Positions 1 to 6,846 of a stretch of 33,664 nt of DNA are shown here, one piece after another. The stretch comes from an uncultured bacterium. GTDB taxonomy: Bacteria; Verrucomicrobiota; Kiritimatiellia; CAIKKV01; CAITUY01. How positions within the stretch are numbered: the first letter of the stretch is position 1; each line of letters starts with the position of its first letter. The notes beneath the pieces were generated by a model. The model had not been told where the DNA came from. It made no database searches and saw only the letters and a program-made list of their open reading frames with translations. The position numbers and the translations under genes were made by a program. The stretch lies in assembly GCA_903895695.1 (NCBI GenBank), contig CAITUY010000089.1, forward strand, positions 1 through 33,664, given 5' to 3'.

Positions 1-43
1 CTCTTGTTCCGACGCCGAGACCTCAACCCTGCGCGTAGGCTTC

Positions 44-391
44 ATGCCCAGAGTAGAACAAATAAGCCCGCGCATGTCCCGCCTTTTCTTCTATCCCGCT
101 CTCCTCTCGCTTCTTATGCCTCCAGCCGCATCCGCCCTAGCGGCGATCGTTCCCATCTACAATGCCTACGTGTTCTTGCAGATCGCGGGTAAGCCGGGTT
201 GGTGGCTGGTGCTGCTCCTGATCCCTATCGTGAATCTCGTGGTCGGGATCATTGCCATGCTTTCGTTCTGCAAGAATTTCGGCAAAGGCGGCGGATTTGC
301 CGCCGGAATGATCTTCCTGCCGATCATCTTCTATCCCATTCTGGCTTTTGGCGACGCCGCCTACGCGCCTGTGGCGCCGGCGCAAGCCTGA
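44..391 (+). CDS. Small DUF5684-like membrane protein
   Basis: A 115-residue protein of unknown function. The second half carries the pattern I associate with DUF5684 (signal-peptidase-I-like small membrane proteins): PIYNAYVF, GKPGWW, IPIVNLVVGII, then FGKGGGFAAG and IFYPILAFGDAAY. At least three hydrophobic stretches are visible, at about residues 14-35, 50-72 and 84-102. The N-terminus is shorter than I expect for the family and lacks the usual first transmembrane helix with its own aromatic-proline motif, so it may be divergent or degraded. A second ATG lies at position 74. The stop is 7 bp before the ADP-ribosylglycohydrolase start, so the two are probably co-transcribed. The family assignment is from motif memory. 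Confidence 0.7.
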   Translation: MPRVEQISPRMSRLFFYPALLSLLMPPAASALAAIVPIYNAYVFLQIAGKPGWWLVLLLIPIVNLVVGIIAMLSFCKNFGKGGGFAAGMIFLPIIFYPILAFGDAAYAPVAPAQA

Positions 392-398
392 GGCTGGC

Positions 399-1742
399 AT
401 GAAGCATATCTGGCTGTACGTCTCGAAGACCGATTTGGGCATCGAGCTCGAGCAACTTCGGGACGAAGGGCGAGACGTCAAGCGGCTCGAAGCGGCGTTC
501 AAGCGTCTGCAGGCGAAGGATCTGGACAATGACTTCGCCTTGCAGCCGCAGGCGCAGGAATTGCTGGATCGCGCGCAGGGACTGCCGACAGTCAAGGGGT
601 ATGCGCATCGGGAGCCCTCGGACCTGGCCGGCATTCGCAAGGAACGTCCATCCGGCCCGCGGCGAATGCGCCTGAAGTTGGGACGCGAGGCGCTGCTGGA
701 CCGTGTGCAGGGCGCTTGGTTCGGCCGGTGCGCCGGTTGCCTGCTTGGCAAGCCCGTCGAGGGCTGGCGCACGCCGCGCATGTGGGGCTATCTGAAGGAT
801 CTGGGCCGGTATCCGCTCGACGATTTCTTCCGTTCGAAGGTACCCAAGGCGATCCTCAAGAAATACGACATCAACCCGAAGTGGTTCGGCGTGGAGAACG
901 TCACCTGCATGCCCGAGGATGACGACACCAACTACACGACCATCGGGTTGGCGGTCGTGAAGCGGCACGGCATTGATTTCACTCCGGAACACGTTGCGGG
1001 TTTCTGGATGCAGGAAGTGCCCATCCTGCACACGTGCACGGCCGAACGCGTGGCCTACCGCAATTTCGCGCAATCGATCGCGCCACCGGCATCCGCCGTG
1101 TACCGCAATCCGTATCGCGAGTGGATTGGCGCGCAGATTCGGGCTGACTTCTTCGGCTATGTCGCGCTCGGCAACCCGCAGCGTGCCGCCGAGCTGGCCT
1201 GGCGGGACGCGAGCATCAGCCACGTCAAGAACGGCATCTACGGCGAGATGTGGGTGGCGGCCATGCTGGCCGTGGCAGTCACGACGGATAACGTGAAGGA
1301 GGTCATCCGCCTCGGTCTCACGGAGGTGCCCCGCACGTCGCGGCTAGCCGCGGCCGTCCGGGACGTGATCGGCTGGAATGAGGAAGGCATTGGCTACGAA
1401 GAAGCCATCGCTCGTATCCATAAGTGCTGGAACGAAAACAACGCGCACCACTGGTGCCATACGATTTCCAATGCCCAGATTGTTGCCATGGGTTTGCTGT
1501 GGGGCGAAGGCGACTACGGCAAGGCCATTTGCCGGGCCGTTCAGGCATGCCTGGATACGGACTGCAACGGCGCGACCGTGGGTTCGGTCATGGGCATGAT
1601 GCTGGGCCGCAAGGGGCTGCCTGAACGCTGGCTCAAGCCCATGCGCGGAACGCTTCAAACCGGCGTGACCGGCTACCACCGCGTCAAGATCGCCGACCTC
1701 GCCGCTGAGGGCTTCGAGTTGTACTGTAAGAACCGGCGATAG
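399..1742 (+). CDS. ADP-ribosylglycohydrolase family protein
   Basis: This 447-residue protein belongs to the ADP-ribosylglycohydrolase (DraG/ARH, PF03747) superfamily, whose members use paired metal ions to hydrolyse ADP-ribose or related glycosidic bonds. Visible signatures are GAWFGRCAGCLLGKPVEGW at about 105-123, the metal-ligand run PEDDDTNYT at 172-180, and the C-terminal acidic motif DTDCNGATVG at 386-395. The first 90 residues are an extra helical region before the catalytic domain. No signal peptide is seen, so it should be cytoplasmic. I chose ATG 399 over an in-frame start at 348, which would overlap the upstream gene; a GAGG sequence lies at 390-393. In sugar-catabolic bacteria of this type, such proteins often sit among sulfatases and Gfo/Idh genes. 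The true substrate (ADP-ribosyl-protein or another N- or O-glycoside) cannot be read from sequence. Confidence 0.88.
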   Translation: MKHIWLYVSKTDLGIELEQLRDEGRDVKRLEAAFKRLQAKDLDNDFALQPQAQELLDRAQGLPTVKGYAHREPSDLAGIRKERPSGPRRMRLKLGREALLDRVQGAWFGRCAGCLLGKPVEGWRTPRMWGYLKDLGRYPLDDFFRSKVPKAILKKYDINPKWFGVENVTCMPEDDDTNYTTIGLAVVKRHGIDFTPEHVAGFWMQEVPILHTCTAERVAYRNFAQSIAPPASAVYRNPYREWIGAQIRADFFGYVALGNPQRAAELAWRDASISHVKNGIYGEMWVAAMLAVAVTTDNVKEVIRLGLTEVPRTSRLAAAVRDVIGWNEEGIGYEEAIARIHKCWNENNAHHWCHTISNAQIVAMGLLWGEGDYGKAICRAVQACLDTDCNGATVGSVMGMMLGRKGLPERWLKPMRGTLQTGVTGYHRVKIADLAAEGFELYCKNRR

Positions 1743-1780
1743 AGCGCGAGCGCTGGGGAGCCCGTATCCGGTTTCAGTAT

Positions 1781-1843
1781 GTGGTCTTTTTTCATTGAAT
1801 TAAGGTCATATATTGAGTTAGATAATGCTATGAAAGAGACCAC
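1781..1843 (+). promoter_or_regulatory. Probable promoter/operator of the toxin-antitoxin pair
   Basis: This AT-rich stretch contrasts with the GC-rich surroundings and covers the antitoxin start. It contains a 9-nt direct repeat ATTGARTTA (1794-1802 and 1812-1820, 18 bp apart). It is flanked by an imperfect inverted repeat, GTGGTCTTTT at 1781-1790 and AAGAGACCAC at 1834-1843, with one mismatch. A -35-like TTGAAT (1795-1800) and a -10-like TAGATA (1819-1824) would place the transcript start at or next to the ATG at 1830. No Shine-Dalgarno sequence precedes that ATG, so the message may be leaderless. Phd-type antitoxins usually repress their own promoter, and the repeats are natural candidates for the operator. 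Confidence 0.45.
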
Positions 1844-2078
1844 TATTCCCTTCACGGAAGCGAAGACCCACTTATCCGAGTATGGTCGTCTCGCCGAAGA
1901 AGGGCGCAGCACGGTGGTGCTTAAGCATAATCGGCCGGCATTTCTGATCGCGCCGGTTCCCCGTGTGGCACAGGCCCGGCCGAAGACGCCGGGACTGGCG
2001 CGCGGGAAGATCCATCTGGCTCCGGACTTTGACGTGACGCCGCCCGACGTGATCGCGGCGTTTGAGGGCGGGCTGTGA
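1830..2078 (+). CDS. Phd/YefM-type antitoxin
   Basis: An 82-residue antitoxin of a type II toxin-antitoxin system. The N-terminal half fits the Phd/YefM DNA-binding fold: IPFTEAKTHLSEYGRLAEEG, then a strand VVLKHNRPAFLIAPV. The C-terminal tail from about residue 50 is proline- and acid-rich (PKTPGLARGK, DFDVTPPDVIAAFE), as expected for the toxin-binding segment. An upstream in-frame ATG at 1779 would add 17 residues unlike the family, so I prefer 1830. The stop overlaps the toxin start by 4 bp, the usual coupling in these modules. The protein should neutralise the PIN toxin and repress the operon with it. Confidence 0.88.
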   Translation: MKETTIPFTEAKTHLSEYGRLAEEGRSTVVLKHNRPAFLIAPVPRVAQARPKTPGLARGKIHLAPDFDVTPPDVIAAFEGGL

Positions 2079-2461
2079 ACGTCCTGTTCGACACGAACGT
2101 TCTGCTCTGGTGGTTGGGCGAACCGTCTCGGATCAAGTCGGCGCTGCTCGCGGAACTGCGGGCGCCGGAGAGCGTGCTCTTCTACAGCCAAGTCAGTCTC
2201 CTTGAGATTCAGATCAAGGCGTCCTTGGGAAAACTGCGCCTTGGATTTTCCGTGGAGCGGATTCCGGACCTGGCTGATCAGTCCGGGCTTACCGCGTTGC
2301 CGCTAAGCAACGCGGCGATCTTCATGCTCCCCAAACTGCCGGATGTGCATCGCGATCCGTTCGACCGCCTGTTAATCGCGGAGGCGATTCAACAAGGCGT
2401 GCCGCTCGTGACACCCGATGAAACGATTCGCCGCTATCCCGTGAAGATTCTCTGGGGTTGA
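2075..2461 (+). CDS. PIN-domain toxin (VapC-like ribonuclease)
   Basis: A 128-residue PIN-domain protein, the predicted toxin of the pair. PIN toxins are metal-dependent RNases that cut tRNA, rRNA or mRNA. The four expected acidic residues are visible: D6 in VLFDTN, E44 in LLEIQIK, D97 in RDPFDRLLIAEA, and D115 in VTPDE. It therefore looks intact and catalytically competent. The start is GTG at 2075, inside the antitoxin stop codon (GTGA overlap). The length matches the COG3744-like PIN group. It ends only 4 bp from the convergent MFS gene. Confidence 0.9.
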   Translation: MNVLFDTNVLLWWLGEPSRIKSALLAELRAPESVLFYSQVSLLEIQIKASLGKLRLGFSVERIPDLADQSGLTALPLSNAAIFMLPKLPDVHRDPFDRLLIAEAIQQGVPLVTPDETIRRYPVKILWG

Positions 2462-2465
2462 ACCT

Positions 2466-3704
2466 CTATAGCGACTCGGTGAAGTCCAAGTCCCGACCGT
2501 AGGTTTCCTTGAGTCGGGTCAGGGCCAGGAAGGCGACTGCCGCGACCAGTACGCCGAGTCCCGCCGCCACGGTGAGCATGCCGTAAGTCGGCGCCAGATT
2601 TTTGAACGCCAGCGTGATCGGTGTCACCAGGCCGCGGACGAAGTTGGGCGCGGTGACGGCGACGGTGGCACGAATGTTGGTTCCGAACTGCTCGGCCGCC
2701 GTGGTGAGGAAAACGGCCCAGTAACCCGAGGTCCACCCCAGCAGGCCGCACGAGGCATAGAAAGCCGTCAGCGATCGTCCACCACACGTGAAGTAGACGC
2801 CGCCGGCCAGAGTGGTCATGATCAGGAACGCGCGGATGACTTGCTTGCGGGTGCGGAAGAGTTGGCTGAGGTAGCCGGACGACAGGTCACCGAGCGTGAG
2901 TCCCAGGTAGTAGAAGAGGATCGCGCGCGGCGTCGTGGGCGCCTCGGCCAAACCGAGTTTGAGGCCGATTTCCGGGGCGAAACTGATCAGGATGCCAATG
3001 GCGTACCAGATCGGCAGGGCCACGGCGATCGTGCAGATGTAGGTTAGGGCACGGCGGCGGTCGGTGAAGAGCGCGAGGAAGCGGCCGCGCGGTACCGCGC
3101 TGTTTCGAACGCGCCGGAACATGCCGGACTCGCCCACGCCGACGCGTAGGCCCAGCAGTAGCAGCCCGAGGATGCCGCCGATGAAATAGGCGGTCCGCCA
3201 GGCGAACCGGTCGCCGATCACCGAAGCCACGACCACGCCAAGAACCCCCACGGCCGCGACGATCATCGTGCCGTAGCCGCGCGAACGCGCCGGCAGAAGC
3301 TCGCTTACCAGCGTGATGCCGGCACCGAGTTCACCGGCCAGGCCGAGGCCCGCGATCACGCGGCATGCGGTATACGCGGGCAGGGAGTGGACCAGGCCGT
3401 TTGCGAAGGTGGCGATGGAGTACAGGAGAATAGAGCCGAATAGCACGGCGCGCCGGCCGAAGCGGTCGCCCCAGATGCCCCAGGCGATACCGCCGACGAG
3501 CATGGCCACAAGCTGGGCGTTGAGTAGGTCGACGCCCGTGGCCAGCAATCGCTCGGGCGGCACGCCGAGACCGGTCAGGCTCTGCACGCGCACGATGCTG
3601 AAGAGAATCAGGTCGTAGGCGTCGACGAAGAAGCCAAGCGCCGCGGCGATGACGGCCAGCACCGCGGCGGCCGTCGACGCTTGGCGTTCCTCAGTTGGGG
3701 TCAT
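2466..3704 (-). CDS. MFS transporter (sugar/organic-acid porter type)
   Basis: A 412-residue major facilitator with about 12 transmembrane segments. TM1 carries the charged motif FFVDAYDLILF typical of the metabolite:H+ symporter, sialate and aromatic-acid groups. The loop 2-3 signature is GDRFGRRAVLFG, and TM4 is followed by RVIAGLGLAGELGAG and SELLPARSRG. The C-terminus LKETYGRDLDF is also typical of that group. The substrate is not predictable. I set the start at ATG 3704; a longer frame to 3917 adds about 71 non-membrane residues that run through the repeat element and look non-coding. No Shine-Dalgarno sequence precedes 3704, but a five-codon ORF ends in the ATGA of this start (see separate entry). 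Confidence 0.87.
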   Translation of the reverse strand: MTPTEERQASTAAAVLAVIAAALGFFVDAYDLILFSIVRVQSLTGLGVPPERLLATGVDLLNAQLVAMLVGGIAWGIWGDRFGRRAVLFGSILLYSIATFANGLVHSLPAYTACRVIAGLGLAGELGAGITLVSELLPARSRGYGTMIVAAVGVLGVVVASVIGDRFAWRTAYFIGGILGLLLLGLRVGVGESGMFRRVRNSAVPRGRFLALFTDRRRALTYICTIAVALPIWYAIGILISFAPEIGLKLGLAEAPTTPRAILFYYLGLTLGDLSSGYLSQLFRTRKQVIRAFLIMTTLAGGVYFTCGGRSLTAFYASCGLLGWTSGYWAVFLTTAAEQFGTNIRATVAVTAPNFVRGLVTPITLAFKNLAPTYGMLTVAAGLGVLVAAVAFLALTRLKETYGRDLDFTESL

Positions 3705-3718
3705 GCGGGCGTTTTCAT
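3701..3718 (-). other. Five-codon leader ORF overlapping the MFS start
   Basis: On the minus strand an ATG at 3718 opens the five-codon frame M-K-T-P-A, whose TGA (3703-3701) overlaps the ATG of the MFS gene as ATGA. The MFS gene has no recognisable ribosome-binding site of its own, so re-initiation after this mini-ORF is conceivable. The mini-ORF also lacks a clear Shine-Dalgarno sequence. An 18-nt pattern like this may be coincidence. Confidence 0.15.
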
Positions 3719-3767
3719 ACCGCAGACCGGCGGATCCCACAAGTTCCTTACAGCCGTCCACACGTAT

Positions 3768-3834
3768 GGGCACGACGGAGCGTGCCCCTCCAAATCTCAG
3801 GTCTTGATGTGGAGGGCGCCGCTCTGTCGGCGCC
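3768..3834 (+). repeat. Dispersed two-hairpin repeat element, copy 1
   Basis: The first perfect hairpin is GGGCACG (3768-3774), loop ACGGAG, CGTGCCC (3781-3787). It is followed by CTCC (3788-3791) and GGAG (3811-3814), which can pair across a 19-nt spacer. The second perfect hairpin is GGCGCCG (3815-3821), loop CTCTGT, CGGCGCC (3828-3834). The same architecture recurs inverted at 25265-25330, with one mismatch in the first hairpin and two in the second. This copy lies between the divergent MFS gene and the 294-residue gene, so it is not simply a terminator. It resembles REP/MITE-like palindromic repeats in design. Confidence 0.75.
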
Positions 3835-3919
3835 GTGCCTGTACAAGTACCCGGGCCGTGATGCCTTTCGGCTGGCCGGAAGGCGGGCGGCACGGCATAC
3901 TGACCGAGCTTTGCCACTC

Positions 3920-4804
3920 ATGAATACAACCCGTCACCTGGCCTGGTACGCATTCCAGTTCGATATCCCCTTGGACTGGGAGATTACCGGCCACGCCATC
4001 GACGAGCGGGAAGGCCGCCTCGAGTTCAGTACGCGTGACGGATTTCAAGCCGCCGTGCATTGGGAACCGTGCAAGGCCTACAGCCCCGAGTCGGCCATGC
4101 AGGCATTCCTGCAGAAGCACGTGCCGGCCGCTCGCGACACGCCGGTGACCCGTCTGCTCGTCACCCGCGATGCGGGCGCGTTTCGGCTCGGTATCCCGGC
4201 CGGCGCGGGTCAACCCTGTCAGGCCGTGCACCATCTGGCCGCATCGCGGAAACTGCTGCGGTGGGTGTTCGCCGACGCGTCGCCGGAGGCGGTCGAGCGG
4301 CACTGGCGTCCGTTGCTGGCTTCGTTCGAAGGGAACCAGGGCCCGGTGCGGCGATTTGCGGCGTTCGGCTTGGATGTGAGAGTGCCGTCCGAGTACGACC
4401 TGGAAGACCTGACCGTGTACCCGGCGAATGTGATGATGGCATTCGAGAGCAAGCGCAAGGCGCGCCTCAGGCTGCACCGTTGGGGCCTGCCGGAACTCGT
4501 CCTCGGCGGGCGCACGTTGTCCGCCTTCTACGCAGGGTTTTTGGGTGCCCAGAAAGCGCAACCGGCGGAACCGCGCACGACGACGTTCCGCGGCTGCCCG
4601 GCGGTGACGGTGGCCTACGAGCAGCGGCCCGAACACCAGATGGACGCGATGATGGGGCGACACTGGAAGAACGGCGTGGCCTGGCTCTGGCATGATCAGG
4701 CCGAGCAGCGACTCTATGCCTGCGAGCAGATCGGGCCGGAGGGCGTCGAGCCGTTGCCGCTCGACGCCATGTTCGGCGCGGCCCCGACGGAGGCCCGCGC
4801 ATGA
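3920..4804 (+). CDS. Unknown protein with two similar halves, upstream of pqqD-like gene
   Basis: I do not recognise this 294-residue protein. It appears to contain two related domains. The first (about 8-120) has FQFDIPLDWEI, then LEFSTRDGFQAAVHW. The second (about 145-245) has FGLDVRVPSEYDL, then MMAFESKRKARLRLHRW. Each half begins with a hydrophobic-Pro-W/Y pattern, followed by a strand, a tract rich in R/K/H, and a helix ending in F-x-x-F/K. There is no signal peptide or membrane segment. The start at ATG 3920 excludes 75 residues that read through the repeat element. The stop overlaps the next start (ATGA, 4801-4804), so it is translationally coupled to the PqqD-like protein and probably shares its function. 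Confidence 0.75.
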   Translation: MNTTRHLAWYAFQFDIPLDWEITGHAIDEREGRLEFSTRDGFQAAVHWEPCKAYSPESAMQAFLQKHVPAARDTPVTRLLVTRDAGAFRLGIPAGAGQPCQAVHHLAASRKLLRWVFADASPEAVERHWRPLLASFEGNQGPVRRFAAFGLDVRVPSEYDLEDLTVYPANVMMAFESKRKARLRLHRWGLPELVLGGRTLSAFYAGFLGAQKAQPAEPRTTTFRGCPAVTVAYEQRPEHQMDAMMGRHWKNGVAWLWHDQAEQRLYACEQIGPEGVEPLPLDAMFGAAPTEARA

Positions 4805-5184
4805 GTAAGAAACGGACGATCGCTTTCCGCGACCAGCTCGCCTCCGTGCCCGTCCGTAACGAACGTGCGCTGGTGAAGCGCGACGTCGACGGAACCGTGG
4901 CCGTGACCATTGAGTTGTCGTGTCCGGGCTGGATGAAGCCGTTGCGGCGCTGGTTTGCCATGCGGCCCACGGCCTTCTACCGGCTGGATGCCGTGGGGAC
5001 GGCTGTCTACGACAGCATTGACGGCGTCAAGTCGTTCGAGATGCTGGTCGACGAATTCGCCGCGCGGCATGCGCTGACATTTTTCGAGAGCCGGGCCTTG
5101 CTGATGAACTATGTTCAATTGCTCATGAAGCGCGGCATGATCGTCATCGGCGTTCCGAAGGCTGGAGTGAACGGTGCTCGGTGA
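4801..5184 (+). CDS. PqqD-like peptide-chaperone family protein
   Basis: A 127-residue protein whose central part fits the PqqD / RiPP recognition element winged-helix fold (PF05402): FYRLDAVGTAVYDSIDGVKSFEMLVDEFAARHALTFF..., then a helix with LLMKRGMIVIGV. PqqD proteins bind leader peptides and present them to radical SAM enzymes; solitary PqqD-like proteins of unknown role also exist. No radical SAM gene or precursor peptide is visible nearby. An extra basic N-terminal segment (about 1-55) contains CPGWMKPLRRWFAMRP. A GGAGG at 4789-4793 serves the ATG at 4801. Both ends overlap neighbours by 4 bp, upstream with the 294-residue gene and downstream with the sulfatase. Confidence 0.8.
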   Translation: MSKKRTIAFRDQLASVPVRNERALVKRDVDGTVAVTIELSCPGWMKPLRRWFAMRPTAFYRLDAVGTAVYDSIDGVKSFEMLVDEFAARHALTFFESRALLMNYVQLLMKRGMIVIGVPKAGVNGAR

Positions 5185-6650
5185 ACCGGCCCAACATCAT
5201 CATATTCAATCCCGACCAGTGGCGCGGCGACGTGCTCGGGCACATGGGTAATCCGGCGGCCCTGACGCCGAATCTCGACTGCATGGCGGCCACGGACGGC
5301 GTCTCGTTTCGGAACGCGTTTGTCCAGAATCCCGTGTGCACGCCGAGCCGGTGCTCGTTCATGACCGGCTGGTATCCCCACGTGCGCGGCCATCGCACCA
5401 TGTTCCATATGCTGGGCAAGGACGAGCCCTGCCTGCTCAAGTCGCTCAAGGACGCCGGCTATTTCGTGTGGTGGGGCGGCAAGAACGACCTCGTGCCGGC
5501 CGAGAACGGCTATGCCGACTACTGTGATGTCAAGTTCACGCCGCCCCGGCCGTGTCACCGGGACTCACACGGCGAGCACGCGTGGCGCGGCGACCCGACG
5601 GGCGACAACTGGTACTCGTTCTACCGCGGCCGGCTGGAGAAGGACCCGGGCGAAGACGTCTACTACGATGGCGACTGGGCCATGGTGCTCGGGGCGATCG
5701 ATTTCGTCCGGCGCGCGCCGAAGAACCGTCCATACTGTCTGTACCTGCCGCTTCAGTATCCCCACCCGCCCTATGCCGTTGAGGAGCCCTACTTCGGGGC
5801 GATCGACCGGGCACGCCTGCCGCCGCGGCGCGGCCTCCCAGCCGGCTGGGATGGGAAGCCCAGGCTGCTGAAGGGCATCTGGGAACGGCAGCGCCTGCAG
5901 GGATGGACGGAGGATCGCTGGACTGAGTTGCGGGCGACCTACTACGGCATGTGTAGCCGCGTCGACGACCAGTTCGGCCGCCTCATGGGCGCCTTGCGGG
6001 AGGCGGGGACTTACGACGACACGGCGGTGTTCCTGTTCTCCGATCACGGCGACTTCACGGGTGACTACGGCCTTGTCGAGAAGACTCAGAACACGTTCGA
6101 GGACTGCCTCACGCGCGTGCCGTTTGTCGTCAAGCCGCCGCGCGCCGTTCCCGTGCAACCGCGGGTCAGCGAGGCGCTGGTTGAATTGGTGGACTTCCCG
6201 GCTACGGTGTTCGACCTGGCCGGCCTTACGTCTGACTATACGCACTTCGGCCGGTCATTGCTGCCGGTGCTGGCCGGCACGACCGACACGCATCGTGATG
6301 CCGTGTTTTGCGAAGGCGGGCGCCTGCATGGCGAACGGCACTGCATGGAAGGCGACAGTCCCTCCAGCGTGGACCCGGCCGGGCTGTACTGGCCACGCGT
6401 CAACCTGCAGACATCCGAGGGGCCGGAACACACCAAGGCCGTGATGTGCCGCACGCGCGAGTTCAAGTACGTTCGGCGGCTCTACGAGAGCGACGAGCTC
6501 TATGATTTGCGTGCCGATCCGGGCGAGATGCAGAACCGCATTAACGACCCGGCCCTGGCCGGCGAGTTGGCCAGGCTCAAGGTACGGATGCTGACGTTCT
6601 TCATGGAGACCGGCGACGTCGTGCCGCACAAGACCAACCGGCGGTGGTGA
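5181..6650 (+). CDS. Type I sulfatase (formylglycine-dependent), no signal peptide
   Basis: A 489-residue alkaline-phosphatase-superfamily sulfatase. C53 in VCTPSRCSFMTG lies in the C-x-P-x-R signature, where the cysteine is converted to formylglycine by FGE or anSME. Metal ligands are suggested by NPDQW (D12, Q13) near the N-terminus and by FSDHGDFTGDYGL about 295 residues in. The C-terminal part has the usual RADPGEMQNRINDP segment. The protein begins directly with RPNIIIFNPDQ, without a secretion signal, so it is predicted to act in the cytoplasm, probably on imported sulfated saccharides. The start is GTG 5181, in a GTGA overlap with the PqqD-like gene. No maturase gene is visible in the window. 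Confidence 0.92.
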   Translation: MNRPNIIIFNPDQWRGDVLGHMGNPAALTPNLDCMAATDGVSFRNAFVQNPVCTPSRCSFMTGWYPHVRGHRTMFHMLGKDEPCLLKSLKDAGYFVWWGGKNDLVPAENGYADYCDVKFTPPRPCHRDSHGEHAWRGDPTGDNWYSFYRGRLEKDPGEDVYYDGDWAMVLGAIDFVRRAPKNRPYCLYLPLQYPHPPYAVEEPYFGAIDRARLPPRRGLPAGWDGKPRLLKGIWERQRLQGWTEDRWTELRATYYGMCSRVDDQFGRLMGALREAGTYDDTAVFLFSDHGDFTGDYGLVEKTQNTFEDCLTRVPFVVKPPRAVPVQPRVSEALVELVDFPATVFDLAGLTSDYTHFGRSLLPVLAGTTDTHRDAVFCEGGRLHGERHCMEGDSPSSVDPAGLYWPRVNLQTSEGPEHTKAVMCRTREFKYVRRLYESDELYDLRADPGEMQNRINDPALAGELARLKVRMLTFFMETGDVVPHKTNRRW

Positions 6651-6846
6651 GGGGAGACATGCAAGCAGTGACATGACGGCAATACGATCACTGTTGGCTA
6701 GTTGTCGCCCGCCTGTCTATGCATCGCTTCGTACCGTTCGCGGAGCAACAAAGCTCAGTCGTATCGGTGACTGCCGTGAACGAGCCGGATGTAGTCGCAA
6801 CAGTTAGACGAATCTAGTTGAGAACACCGGGGCGGTCTGCACGTCA
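6651..6846. other. Intergenic spacer between convergent genes
   Basis: About 196 bp between the sulfatase stop and the stop of the minus-strand 348-residue gene. It is less GC-rich than the flanks. I see a short inverted repeat, CAGTGA/TCACTG (about 6667-6694), with a 16-nt loop but no T-tract. I see no gene, no tRNA and no convincing terminator. It marks one edge of the methyltransferase-kinase block. Confidence 0.5.
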
